Assembly: GCA_027704905.1 (NCBI GenBank)
Contig: CM051005.1
Span: forward strand, 26,658,245 to 26,722,244
Origin: Muraenolepis orangiensis
Lineage: Eukaryota; Chordata; Actinopteri; Gadiformes; Muraenolepididae
DNA length: 64,000 nt
Direction: 5' to 3'
Every line of letters starts with the position of its first letter. The first letter of the stretch is position 1. Below the pieces are notes generated by a model. That model was not told the DNA's origin. It saw only the letters and a list, made by a program, of their open reading frames with translations, and made no database searches. Position numbers and translations under genes: made by a program. Positions 34,926-45,766 of this stretch are shown piece after piece.

Positions 34926-36803
34926 TTACACAAATCCCCAGGTACGTGAGCTTATGACGAGAGATTCAAGTTCACTTTTGCTTAAATTTAGTTTGTATCC
35001 CGAAATTTGACCAAAGTGTCCAAGAATGGTAAGCACCAGGGGGATGGATTTATCAGGGTCAGAAACATACAGCAATAAATCGTCAGCATAAAGGGAAACC
35101 TTTTGCTCCACTCCACCTCTCATGATGCCTGGAAATGCACTAGTCCTAAGTGCTATCGCTAACGGTTCAACCGCTATTGCGAACAATGAGGGGGATAAGG
35201 GGCAGCCCTGTCTTGTACCCCTACCAAGGGGGAAGTAATCAGAATAATTATTATTAGTGCGTACACATGCCTCTGGCAGGGTGTACAATAACCTAGTCCA
35301 AGTTAAGAATTTCTCACCAAACCCAAACCTTCTCAATGTTTCAAAAAGGTAACCCCACTCCACTCTGTCAAACGCTTTTTCCGCGTCCAGTGATAATATC
35401 AACTCTGGTACTTTAGATGAGGAGGGATTGTATAATACATTGAATAAACGTCTGATGTTATAATAAGAGGATCTATTCCTAATGAACCCTGTTTGATCTA
35501 TGGATATAATTGAGGGCAGTGTGGCCTCAAGTCGCCGAGCCAGCACCTTTGCCAGCAACTTGACATCATTTCCAAGTAAAGAAATAGGACGATAACTGCC
35601 ACACTGAAGGGGATCCTTATCTTTTTTAAGTATCAGAGAGATAGAAGCTTGGCGCAACGTGATAGGTAGTAAGCCAGATTCAAACGATTCATTATACATG
35701 TTGAGCAGGAGTGGGGTTAGTTTCTCGGAAAAGGTCTTATAAAACTCGACTGGAAAACCATCAGGGCCAGGACACTTTCTACTCTGCATGGACCTCAGGG
35801 CAAGAATAATTTCCTCAGCAGTGAAAGGCTCTTCCAGTTCCGATACTTGCTCCGGATCAATGATTGGAATGTCCAATGACCGAAAGAAAGCACTGTATAA
35901 TGAGGGATCAGGAGATTGTTCAGACGTGTAAAGAGAACTATAAAAATCCTTGAATTGATTATTTATCGATGTGTAGTCAAATGTTGTATCAGTTGGGGTG
36001 TTAATTTGAGGGATTAGGTGGGATGCGGACATTTGACGAAGCTGATGAGCGAGCAATTTACCGGGTTTGTCCCCAAATTCATAAAAATTGTGTCGAGATT
36101 TTTGAAGCATTTCCGCTGCTTGTTTGGAAGCTAAAATGTCAAATTTGGCCTTAGCAGTGAGAAGTTTTGTATAAAGGTCTGAGCTTGGCAAGGACGAATA
36201 CTGTGCTTCAAGTTCAGAAATTAGCCTGGAACATTTAGATTTATCCTCTGCAGCTTTTTTCCTCTGATAAGAAGTGTACGAGATGATCTGCCCCCTCAGA
36301 TAGGCCTTACACGCCTCCCAGATCACAGAGGCTGATACATCTGGCGTGACATTGAAAGAGATGAAAACATCTATGTTCGTATTCACAAAGTCAACAAATG
36401 CTGGATCTGAGAGCCATAAGTTGTTAAAACGCCAGGGAGAGCGCTGCATAAAGCCACCTGAAAGGGAGAGGTCAGTTGAAACAGCTGCGTGATCAGAGAT
36501 GACAATAGGGCCATATGAGCATTGTTGAACATCGGGGAGGAGCCTATGGTCTAACAGAAAGAAATCAATGCGTGAGAATGAATGATGGACAGGGGAAAAG
36601 AAAGAATACTGTTTAACATCAGGATTCAACAATCGCCATGGGTCTGAGACAGCATATTGGGCCATGAATGCTTGGATGACCTTGGCAGATTTGGAGAGAG
36701 TGGAGGGAGTGATAGAAGAACGGTCTAGAACTGGATTAAGACAACAATTAAAGTCCCCTCCTAAAATTAACTGGTGCGTTCCAAGATCCGGTATAGAAAA
36801 CAA
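34926..36803 (-). pseudogene. L1 ORF2: endonuclease C-terminus and reverse transcriptase
   Basis: A 625-codon uninterrupted frame. Residues 15-19 are GGDFN and about 76-80 SRIDF, with the SDHA motif soon after, all from the APE-type endonuclease. The RT follows: YRPISLLGNDVKLLAKVLA, ILSLDAEKAFDRVEWGYLF, GTRQGCPLSPSLFAIAVEPL and the catalytic YADD at 572-575. The frame ends when a frameshift near 34,955 takes it out of phase. In the intact family this protein nicks DNA and primes reverse transcription from the nick. Confidence 0.92.
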
Positions 36804-37068
36804 AAATTCTCATCATCCCAATTAGGGCCTTCCATAGATAATTGCTCGTAAATGAGGAGTGATATAACTGACCAACCCAGTCCTTTTTAATTCTAAAATG
36901 GTCCCCTTGTTTGAGATTTGTCTCCTGGAGGAACGCAATTCTAGTGCCCAAACCATTGAGATATGAGAGAACCTTATTACGTTTTAGAGGTGCATTTAAT
37001 CCCTTAACATTCCAGCTGGTAACCCTCAAAGCACCACTAGGTGCTGGTCCGCTGTTACTGTTGGACAT
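36748..37068 (-). pseudogene. L1 ORF2 N-terminus (endonuclease start)
   Basis: The frame opens MSNSNSGPAPSGALRVTSWN, then VKGLNAPLKRNK, and includes FLQETNLKQGDHFRIKKDW, so the Asn and Glu metal-site motifs (SWN, QET) are intact. After YHSSF the frame loses similarity. About 50 residues of endonuclease, including the central catalytic part, are deleted before the GPNWDDENF segment. The next frame resumes at 36,803. The start ATG at 37,068 fits the family. Confidence 0.88.
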
Positions 37069-38102
37069 AATGGATTGGGAGAGAAACCAAATAGTAAAAA
37101 CCTATCCTGAGGAGAGTTGACTTGACCAATATATACATTCCAAACTCAAACATTACTGACCTGACTGTACACATGAAGATATAAAGAAAAAAGGACAGCA
37201 CATACACACAAAAAGATGAACCAACTAAAAAAAAAAACGTAGCAAACAAACCCCGCCCACCCCGCCAGAGCCACCTCCCCAAACGAGGCGGCAGCAGCAT
37301 CCCCAAAACTAACACTTCCCTACATACCCACATAACTAACTAGACACCAAAACCGGGTGACTATATATGAATCATAATGCAAACAGTAAAATAGTAAACC
37401 TTTATGAATTGTTTCAAACCTAATACAAAAATATGTCAGGCCATAATAGCAAAACAACAACAAAACAGAACCTGCCTCAATGCAATAGGAAACACTCAGA
37501 TTGTGTGAGGGGTAACAGTTCAATCCCACTACCCGAGGGGGCGAAATACCTGCTCATAGGTTAGAAAATATTACTCTTTGAAAAGTAGCACTAGTAGGAG
37601 CATGACGTTGTTTTCAAAATAATTATCCATAACACATTGAAAGATAAAGAAAGAGAAAAAACCCGCCCGGGGTTCACCGTAATGTAGGCTAAACATGACG
37701 TCATAGCTCCACAGCGCACAATAAATGCTTAACAGTAACAGTAAAACTTGCCTCTTGCACTGAACGTGTATAGTTACCAAATATCCAGCTGATCGTGGTC
37801 CCGTATATATTTCCATTAAAACTCGTTGTAGGGTAATTAAGGAAGAGGACCAGTAAAGTAAATGTTAAAACTCCGTCGGTCCGACGTCAAGTCCAGTCCA
37901 AGTTGCAAGCTCTCGCCAACTGTGGTCACAATATCCACTCACCATAGTTTTGAGCAGTCCAGTACACCTCAACATCTCCGTATCCAAACAACCGAATGAG
38001 GGAAAATAGAAAAAGAAAAATACGTGTTTCCTCAGAGCACGTCGGCAAAGCAACACACTACTGTGGCGTTATATCCAGCTCGACCAGTCGCGAAATCAAG
38101 CC
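37069..38102 (-). other. L1 region between ORF1 and ORF2
   Basis: About 1 kb of AT-rich sequence without an ORF, located inside the target duplications. The distance is large for mammalian L1 but the position is internal to the element. It may hold a translation or regulatory signal for ORF2; none is visible. Confidence 0.7.
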
Positions 38103-38990
38103 TCACACACTCCCGGGACCGGGAGCAAGACGTTTAGCAAAGACAGTGGCCTCCGTGGGGTTCTCGAAGTAATGCTCTTTCCCATCGGGCAGCGTAACCC
38201 TCAGACGCGCGGGGAAGAGGAGCCCAAACTTGACACCACGGACCGACCGGAGCATTTGCTTAGCCTTCCAGAACTCTGCACGTTTTTTCGCGACAGCCGC
38301 GGCCAGATCCGGAAAAAAGGAAATCCTATTCCCACCTGGAAACTTGAGAGAGTCACCAGCAGCCCGTGACTTGCGGAGGATTAACTCCTTGGTCTGGAAG
38401 TGGTGGACGCGGATCACAAACGGACGCGGTGGCTCTCCGGCCCTTGGTTTAGCTCTGGAAGACCTGTGAGCTCGGTCCAAGACAGGCTTGTCGACAAGCT
38501 GCAGCAAATCTCCCAAGAGGTCCGCCATATATTCGGTCGGATGCGGACCCTCGACTCCCTCCGGCACCCCCAGCACTCGGATGTTGTTTCTCCTCTGTTG
38601 GCCCTCCAAATCATCGCATTTGTTTTGCAGGTCAGTGACTTCACATTTCAATTTGTCAAACTTGGTGAGTAGTTCGGTGGCTGTGTTGTCACAGAAAGCA
38701 GCGCATTTTTCCACTTCCACCAATCGCGCCTCGTGTGCTGTAGAGGTGGCCTGTAGGTTGTTCAATGATTCCTGGGCTCCCTCGCGGACTAGGGCGATCT
38801 CAGCTCGAAGGCTGTCGACGACACTGTCCATCTTTCCACAGATATCCGTTTTCATTTGAGCCATTCCGTCATTAAAGGCACTCAGAGTTAGCTGGTTGGA
38901 GCCGGCGGGGGTGCCAGGTAGTGCGCCAGGGTTTTCCGCGGCCTCGTGGGCCTTTTTGGTAGCCTTCACACGTACACTTGGTCCAGACAT
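38103..38990 (-). CDS. L1 ORF1 protein (coiled coil plus RNA-binding domain)
   Basis: This is an uninterrupted frame of 295 codons from the ATG at 38,990 (MSGPSVRVKATKKAH); an upstream TTG at 38,996 is less likely as start. Residues about 35-135 are heptad-rich (NDGMAQMKTDICGKMDSVVD, FDKLKCEVTDLQNKCDDLEG), predicting the trimeric coiled coil. An RRM-like part starts RRNNIRVLGVPEGVEG and continues to the C-terminal domain with RPFVIRVHHFQTKELILR and FPDGKEHYF-type ends. In the family it binds element RNA in the cytoplasmic particle. It is the only L1 gene here that looks intact. Confidence 0.9.
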   Translation of the reverse strand: MSGPSVRVKATKKAHEAAENPGALPGTPAGSNQLTLSAFNDGMAQMKTDICGKMDSVVDSLRAEIALVREGAQESLNNLQATSTAHEARLVEVEKCAAFCDNTATELLTKFDKLKCEVTDLQNKCDDLEGQQRRNNIRVLGVPEGVEGPHPTEYMADLLGDLLQLVDKPVLDRAHRSSRAKPRAGEPPRPFVIRVHHFQTKELILRKSRAAGDSLKFPGGNRISFFPDLAAAVAKKRAEFWKAKQMLRSVRGVKFGLLFPARLRVTLPDGKEHYFENPTEATVFAKRLAPGPGSV

Positions 38991-39176
38991 TCTCAATTGA
39001 AACGTAAAATATGCTAGGCTAGGCTATACTGGTGATAGATAATATAATGTTTGTTTTGTTAGGCTGAAAAATGAAAATAGCTGGAATTTTACTGTATTTA
39101 AATCATAAAGTTAGTCATTCCTTCGCGGAGCTACTCAGCAGCGTGGTTCACCGTCCATCGCCAAACCGGAAGCCCC
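38991..39176 (-). promoter_or_regulatory. L1 5' UTR/internal promoter region
   Basis: The 186-bp leader between the 5' end of the element and the ORF1 ATG. In LINEs of this type the promoter lies within the 5' UTR. No specific factor site is claimed. Confidence 0.55.
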
Positions 39177-39192
39177 CACTCCCAACACTCTT
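39177..39192 (+). repeat. 16-bp target duplication, right copy
   Basis: Exact match to 33,064-33,079. Confidence 0.95.
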
Positions 39193-42100
39193 GAATGGAA
39201 ATTGGAAGCAACTTCTCACTAAGCAGAGCCATGATCATTTCTGAGGGTCAGAGACGCTGGCCCCTTCCCACTGAATATAAAAACAAGCAATAAAAATCCT
39301 CTCATCTGCAAATAATGCATGAACTTCTTCAATGCCCATCTGCAGGAGTGGGATGACAATTTTTCCGTGGCATGTGTCTTCGATTAACCACCAGTCAGCC
39401 AACGCTCACGGGTGCAGGTGCAAGAAAACGGAACCTGCACCCTCTCACCGACCGTAGAATCTGACTTACTTATTCACTCATTCACTTAATTACTTATTCA
39501 CATTCATTAGTATTTAGAGTAGAGTATATCCACATAGACCGCATCAGAATACATCTTAACATGCCTCAAAGTATTCATTAATTAATTTGTATTGATAGAT
39601 TATGTCCACATACACTCCATCAGATCATCACATCATCTTTAAAGGCCTCTAAGGTTCATCTAAAGAGCAACATTTGGACTTTCTTTCATTATCTCGGAAA
39701 TATATTATAGATCAGACATTGTCATCTGTGATATGGGTATTAATACAGATACTGATTACCAATGTCCGATACCAATTTCAGTAATTGCTATAGTCCCTGC
39801 TGCTTCATTTCAACATCATCCTTCACTGGTTGTATTAAAACAAGTGGTTGAATTTGAATTTGAATTTGTATGACGCAGCCATCCTGGAGTCAGCATGTCG
39901 GGGATATTGATCAACACTCACCCGCATAATTGCTTTGCTGTCTATTTAATTAGCCATTAGACCCCCTCATTAATTGCCTCCCCTTTTCCATGTGAGCTCA
40001 ACCATGAATCTCCTAGTCTTTGATCTGTGTAATGTGCCTTGTGAACTCAATGTCTAGACACGCCCTGCGTTCTGTCGGAGCACGTGGGCATCGATCCGGA
40101 TCCCACTTGTGTGAATGGTATCGGTCCCAGGCAGGAAGGCAGGAGGACTGCCCACAAACGACAGCTTGGTAAATACAGTCCAAACATCATTTCAGAAACC
40201 TGTCCCTTGTAGGGGGACTTTAAGGTTCAGACAGTGCAGTGCCAATGCTTGAGAAGCTGGCCAAAGACTTTGTAAATACGCAAGCATATCATTCCACTCT
40301 GTTACATATATGTTCTGTGTGAGTTCTCTCAAGTTTTCTCACTCGCTGTGGAAGGGAACGGAAATCAAAGGGCTTTCTTTAAACTAACTTGCCAAGCCCA
40401 AAAAGAAATTTCACGTCAATTTTAAAACTTATCTTGAGTGCTTCATCCATGCCAAAATCTGGACTTTCAAACAGAATCTCCCCAACAATCAATCTTCCTT
40501 TGGCAGCGTGTCAAAACCGGAACTGTTTGCCATAGAGCCATTTCAATTGATCTCTCCAATGCTTAGTGGCAGACAGCATATGTTAGCATGGTGGTGCAGG
40601 GGACCGTGTTAAAGACAGCCACGTACTGGACTTGTGCAAGGCACAGCAGACAAAGGCAGGAGCCAAAGTTATTTCCCAACTCAATCTCAGTAGTAATGTG
40701 TGTGTGTTCTGTGGGTGGGAGGAATGATTTGAGATTTTTGGGGGTTTTAATTGAAAAGTTCTCAGTTTGCTATATAGGATATATTTGTTAATAGCATGGG
40801 GTTATTAATGTTAGTGCTAAGAATACCTTTTTTTCTTGTGGGCATGTGGGTCTTCTGTCATCTTTAGTTTGACAGGAGTTAATACCTGAGACCATTCTTC
40901 ACTTTGTATTTCATTATGAGGATATTTCATGGCCTATTGGTTCTGATTCATCACTGCTGTCTGCCTAGTCAGCTCGGAAAATGTCCCTTAAACCCCCTAA
41001 TAGACCAACGAAAAAATGGCCAGACTTGATGAAAAGTCATGTCGACCTGTGTAGCTGCCACCTTTATTCCCTCTAACAAGTTGTTTCTATATGCATTGAT
41101 CAATTATCTTTAGGAGGAAGGCCAGTTTTAATCAGAGAGTCTTTGACACAAGCTAGAAGGCAACATTCCCACAGTGCGTCCAAAGTTGTCTCCTATATCT
41201 CTCCTATATCTCTCCTATATCTGGCTGGCCAGAGACTGACAGAGATAGAGAGATATGGAGAGGAAGACAAATAGAGAGCGCCAGAGAAAGAGACAGAGGG
41301 AAATATAGAGGGACCTACAAATAGAGAGGCAGGAAAGGGAAAGGGCTGCAGAGACAGGAAATGAGGGAAATATGGAGAGGCAGAGAATGAGGGACAGGAG
41401 AGCGATACAGAGAGGATAATACAAACGGAGAGAGACAGAGACTGAATAGGAGAGACAGAGACCAAAGAGAGATGAGTCTCATGGAGTCATCTTCTCTGAG
41501 CGTCTGCATGGTCCCTGCCGATAACACTCAAACCCAGAAAAGACGGAGGAGGTTCCCACGCCCACGGTAACAACAAAACAATGTTGTGCTCTGATCTATG
41601 GTTCGACTCTTGACAAGCCCAAAGGTCACAACCTTTGAAATTGTGTCTGGTTTAGGGTTCTGTATTGGATCATTCATTTGATTCGGCTTCTAGTGAGGAC
41701 ATGACAAATGAATCAGAAAAAAAGACTGGCAAATAGTAATGGATTTTAGAATTGATATAATTGAATGCCCTTTCAATATACATATCTATAGATTGTAAGG
41801 GCAATATCAAAGAGCTATGAGGAGGGAGAGCGAGACACACACTGCTAAATGGGGAGAGAGCGCCCCAGGTGTAGATCAACACATGTTGGTCTGTGCAGTC
41901 ACAGGGCGGACACACACACTCGGCCACAATCGGTTTGAATGGCTGCTCGTAAAATGATTCATTGCTGCTTATTATGTTGGTTTCGCGGTTTTTAATTGTC
42001 GCCAATAAGAAACATGTCACATTGCATTACAGGAGATTAATTATGATCAGACAATATGTACACAGCTGGGTTTAACTTAAGGGAGGACACTTGTCAACAT

Positions 42101-42496
42101 GTGGCGCACATGGCGCAAATATTAATCTTGATGCGGACACCTTAAATCCATGGTCAACTTCAATAGCCAAGGAGAAAAAAAAGATAACAAAATATGAAAT
42201 ATTCATGGGTATGTAAATTGTCTGTGTAAATTGCGAGTTATCAGAGTTTATTGTTTGTTTATTCAGTGGCCCTGCATTATACATTTTTATCATGAATAGT
42301 TAACACTACATGACAAATAGGGGGAAACAAAACACTGCCATAAATTAACAGCATCTGAAATTGGAATTAATACATCGTCAAAATGTGTTCTCCGTCCCAA
42401 GTGCCCATAGAGTTCAGGGTGGGGGGAATGTAATCCATCATCGGATGGAAACGACCATTCTTTTATCACCCAAAAAGTTCCAGTAGGGTCAGATAT
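39193..42496. other. Long stretch without recognised gene or element
   Basis: About 3.3 kb of mostly non-repetitive DNA. Only a (CTCCTATAT)n run at about 41,190-41,220 and a purine-rich tract to 41,470 stand out. Segments rich in TAATTA-type sites (39,940-39,990 and 42,020-42,060) are the best candidates for conserved non-coding elements. No exon is recognised. Confidence 0.5.
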
Positions 42497-43140
42497 GGGG
42501 GGGGCGGCAGAGTAGCTCAGTCTGTTAGCTAGCTCGGACTTGCTGGGAACCGGAGTGAGAACTGGTACTGTAAAATTGTCCCAGTTCACCTCCTGGGCAC
42601 TGCCGAGGAACCCTTAACCCTGTAAGGCCCCACGTTGCAATTTTACAGCGTTACTTTAAGCTACCCTAAAAAAGTCAGTAAAGTTTTTAAAACTACATTT
42701 ACATAGTCAAAATGTCCTTTTGTTCAGCCTCACAATGCTATTTGGTAGTAAATGTGTTTATAGGTCCCGCCCTCTTGTTGTGATTATTATTATGTACATA
42801 TTTAGTTATTATGGAAAACAGTCATCAAATTCGATTTTGAGCAGCTTATATCTTTGTTGCAATATTACAACAGTGGGTCAGAGTGGTAGTCAAAATAGCC
42901 TCCGACCTAAGCCCAACCTTACAATGTTATATGACAGTGGTAACTTACAAAAAACTTACAAAAACGTAAACATTTTGAAAATGCTTTAATTTCTGCACTA
43001 GATGCTCCCTACAACAACATCTGAAAGGTCAAAAAAACTTAGTATTTTTTATATTTGGGCTTTACACTGCTCACCTGCCCTGTATATACAGTCCAATAGC
43101 TTCCCACTGCTCCTAATACTACGGTGGGTTTACATGTATG
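42497..43140 (+). mobile_element. SINE (family of 3,530) interrupted by a 453-bp insertion
   Basis: The 5' part (42,497-42,624) has GGCAGAGTAGCTCAGTCTGT and GGGCACTGCCGAGGAACCC. The 3' part (43,078-43,140) has CCACTGCTCCTAATACTACG and TGGGTTTACATG. CCCTGTA occurs at both junctions (42,618-42,624 and 43,078-43,084), so 42,625-43,077 is probably an insertion with a short target duplication, family unknown. Confidence 0.65.
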
Positions 43141-43324
43141 TTGCCCAAAAAATATTTATGTCATCATACAAAAAAACCCCACTTCATTAGCGTGTAGTCG
43201 TGTGTACCGATGGGAGAGACACATTTGGTTTCCATGTACTACTTGTCAATGTCTGAAGCCAATGTTGCCGTTGAAGTGCCTGGGTGAGCACCGACCAAAC
43301 CACCATCCACCAACACCACCACCA

Positions 43325-43370
43325 AGATTCAAGATTCAAGATAACTTTATTTATCCCGAGGGAAATGACC
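43325..43370 (-). mobile_element. 46-bp Rex1-type LINE tail in a CCA-rich repeat
   Basis: GATTCAA units then GATAACTTTATTTATCCCGA, as at 29,893, flanked on both sides by CCACCA repeats. Confidence 0.75.
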
Positions 43371-43439
43371 ACCACCACCATCCACCACCACCACCCACCA
43401 CCATTTGAGCAATATTGTCACTGGTGTATTTGTGAATGG

Positions 43440-43800
43440 TGATGTTGTATGGTGTAGTAGCCGTGTCTCTGACTGGTGCGTTCCATCGTGCTGCTGCGCA
43501 CTGTCACTTTAAAATGCTTTCTGCACCATTCGCCATATGTATATGCTGTATCCCTAAGTCACTGGATTGTTCTTTTTATTGTGTATAGAATGATAAAGAA
43601 TAGTGCTGTTTATAGGATATACTATAGTTTATAATAGGTTGTATAAAGTGTTGTTATAGTATAGTGTTGCATAGTAATGTTTTGCATAGTTTATTATAGC
43701 ATAGTATAGTATGTGTTGAAATTCACACTGCCGTAAGCATTCCATTGTATTTGTTGCAAATGGCAACTAAAAACATCTTGAATCTTAAATCTTGAATCTT
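43440..43800 (+). mobile_element. LINE 3' tail, plus strand
   Basis: TATAGTATAGT-rich 3' UTR, then AGCATTCCATTGTATTTGTT, GCAAATGGCAACTAAA and terminal CTTGAAT units. Related tails lie at 51,880-52,040 and 63,422-63,540. Confidence 0.78.
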
Positions 43801-44872
43801 GCATTCATTTTCAGCCACAGTTCTTCTGACAGATATACGGCCTCCTCATAGGTTCACAGAGGGGAACAACCTTCCCTTCCAGATGAGTGTAAAGCCGCCA
43901 GATATCAGCAGATTAGTTTATTCCGTTGCTAGACATTGGGTTGAGGATCAGGCGGAACAACGACTCAGGGTTTCGTGTCCGGGTGTCAACGATCCGCTGG
44001 CTAGGAGACGGACAGAGGATTAAACTGCAACGCCGATCCCTTCCACTCAATTATATTCCGAAACCAAATGCATTTTTAAAATGTATTTTTATTGAGGGAT
44101 CATAACGGGGGTCAACGTGGATGGAGGTTGTGAAACACCTGACCTTAACTGCCGCCTATTGAAGAGAAGAGCCTCCAATGTGAGACTGAATTATGACTTT
44201 GCCATTTGTGCTTTGGCTTCCATTTTGTAAAGCCACAGGGCCAAAAGTCAATTTATATATATATTGACATTGGATAATAATGAAATATTTCTAACTTTCC
44301 TAAAGACTTAAAATGGCTTGGGATGGCATACACTGCAAGCTGAGGGCCAAGTAATCAATTTTTAATTTTTTACGGCTATTGTAGGAGCGTATTAACCGTC
44401 GTCACCGTCTCTCGGGCATGATAATCAATATCAATGTAATAGCAGCACATACTATTATAATATCGAGCAATTAGCTGCGGATGGACATGATTAGCATGAT
44501 CACCGCTAACCTTCTCGGGTTTTGGTGAGATGATATCTGCCATCTCATCCGGTAACACTTTGTTGAGGAAGGGATTTATCCCACCGGTCTGTCCCACTGG
44601 TTCTCTTCCTCTAATAGGCCGTGGTTAAGTGAATCACATGACTGAACGCACACATACACCAGACAGCGCAAATCGAGTGGAAAGTGGAAATGGGAGGGCG
44701 TGCTTCGGCTACTCCCGATCACTTTGAACGCTTTCCACAGTTATGCTTGAAAACAACTTAGCTTTGAGAAAGCTTTAGAAAAACAGCAGTAAAATCGGTA
44801 AAAAGCTAATCGCTCAATTTTCTTTTATTCCGCTGCTTTGATAGCGAGTGCATGCAGGAGCACACATGAAAG
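43801..44872. other. Unassigned intergenic sequence
   Basis: No repeat or gene recognised. A segment around 44,380-44,530 has normal composition and could be single copy. Confidence 0.5.
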
Positions 44873-45715
44873 TCGTGTGTGGCTTTTTTTCAATGATGAT
44901 ACTGTCGTGAATCTGTGGAATCAGAATTCCTTTATTTGTCACTCACGTTATTATTAACAATAATAATAATACAAATGATAAAAAATAAATAAAAAATAAT
45001 AATAATAATCGCGACCCCCCCCCCCCCTCGGGGTCCCGCGACCCCCACTTTGGAAACCCCTGCTGTAGACCACCACACCCCACGCCCCCCCCCCCCCCCC
45101 CCCCAGCCAGGCGGACGTCACGGAGGAGTCACTTTATGCCTTATCACATTTAGGCAGATTGTACCATAGTTGGAAAAGCAGTGTCCATGTAGTGAAGTAA
45201 CAGCCCACCATCTTCGCCTTCGTAAAAATCCTACGTAGAAACAACGTATCACTACGCTAGATCCCCTCTCGCTCCAGCCAGTATACCTTCTAGCTCCCTA
45301 TTGAGCTGTGGGGAGATCTGAAAGAATACGCCCATTGGCTACAAATCACTATATGATTGGTTGATCAAATTGTCAATCCAAAAGTACGCTCTCATTCAGT
45401 CGAAGGGCCAAAGTCATCGGGAATACTTTGGTTGAAGGATATTCTTCCCAGCAACCCAGAAAAATATCTGATTGGTTGCATTGTTTTTCCAACACAAAAC
45501 CACTCAAATGCGTAGTGCATGGACCGAGAAAAACAAACAAATCAACTGTAATATAACAGATAACATCACAGATACCATTCTCATTTATTCATTTTATTTA
45601 AATTTGATTAAACTGTATTACATGTTATTATACAATTAATCGATTTTTTAGTTTAGTTCCAGGGAGTTCCAGGGTCTTCTCTGAATACCTTGAAGGCCCT
45701 GATGCTTCACCACTG
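44873..45715. mobile_element. Composite repeat, copy B
   Basis: 44,873-45,062 matches the right part of the small hAT-like element at 25,052-25,367. CTGTAGAC follows (45,063-45,070), then about 640 bp matching 25,376-26,038, ending ...GCTTCACCACTG at 45,715. The left part is truncated. It shows the unmutated target duplication of the nested element. Confidence 0.78.
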
Positions 45716-45720
45716 ATATA

Positions 45721-45763
<43 letters not shown>
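45716..45763. repeat. (TA)n between two hAT-type ends
   Basis: TA array bounded by CCACTG on the left and CAGTGG on the right. Confidence 0.93.

Positions 45764-45766
<3 letters not shown>

Larger units (their letters stand above)
33080..39176 (-). mobile_element. Near full-length L1/Tx1-type LINE
   Basis: This is a 6.1-kb insertion bounded by identical 16-bp target duplications. In minus orientation it has a 5' end starting GGGGGCTTCCGGTTTGGCG, a short 5' UTR, ORF1 (38,990-38,103), about 1 kb between ORFs, and ORF2 (37,068 to about 33,372). The 3' UTR is AT-rich and ends in a poly(A) tail (the T run at 33,080-33,093). ORF2 is broken by a deletion and frameshifts, so the copy is inactive, but the perfect duplications suggest a fairly recent insertion. 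Confidence 0.94.
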
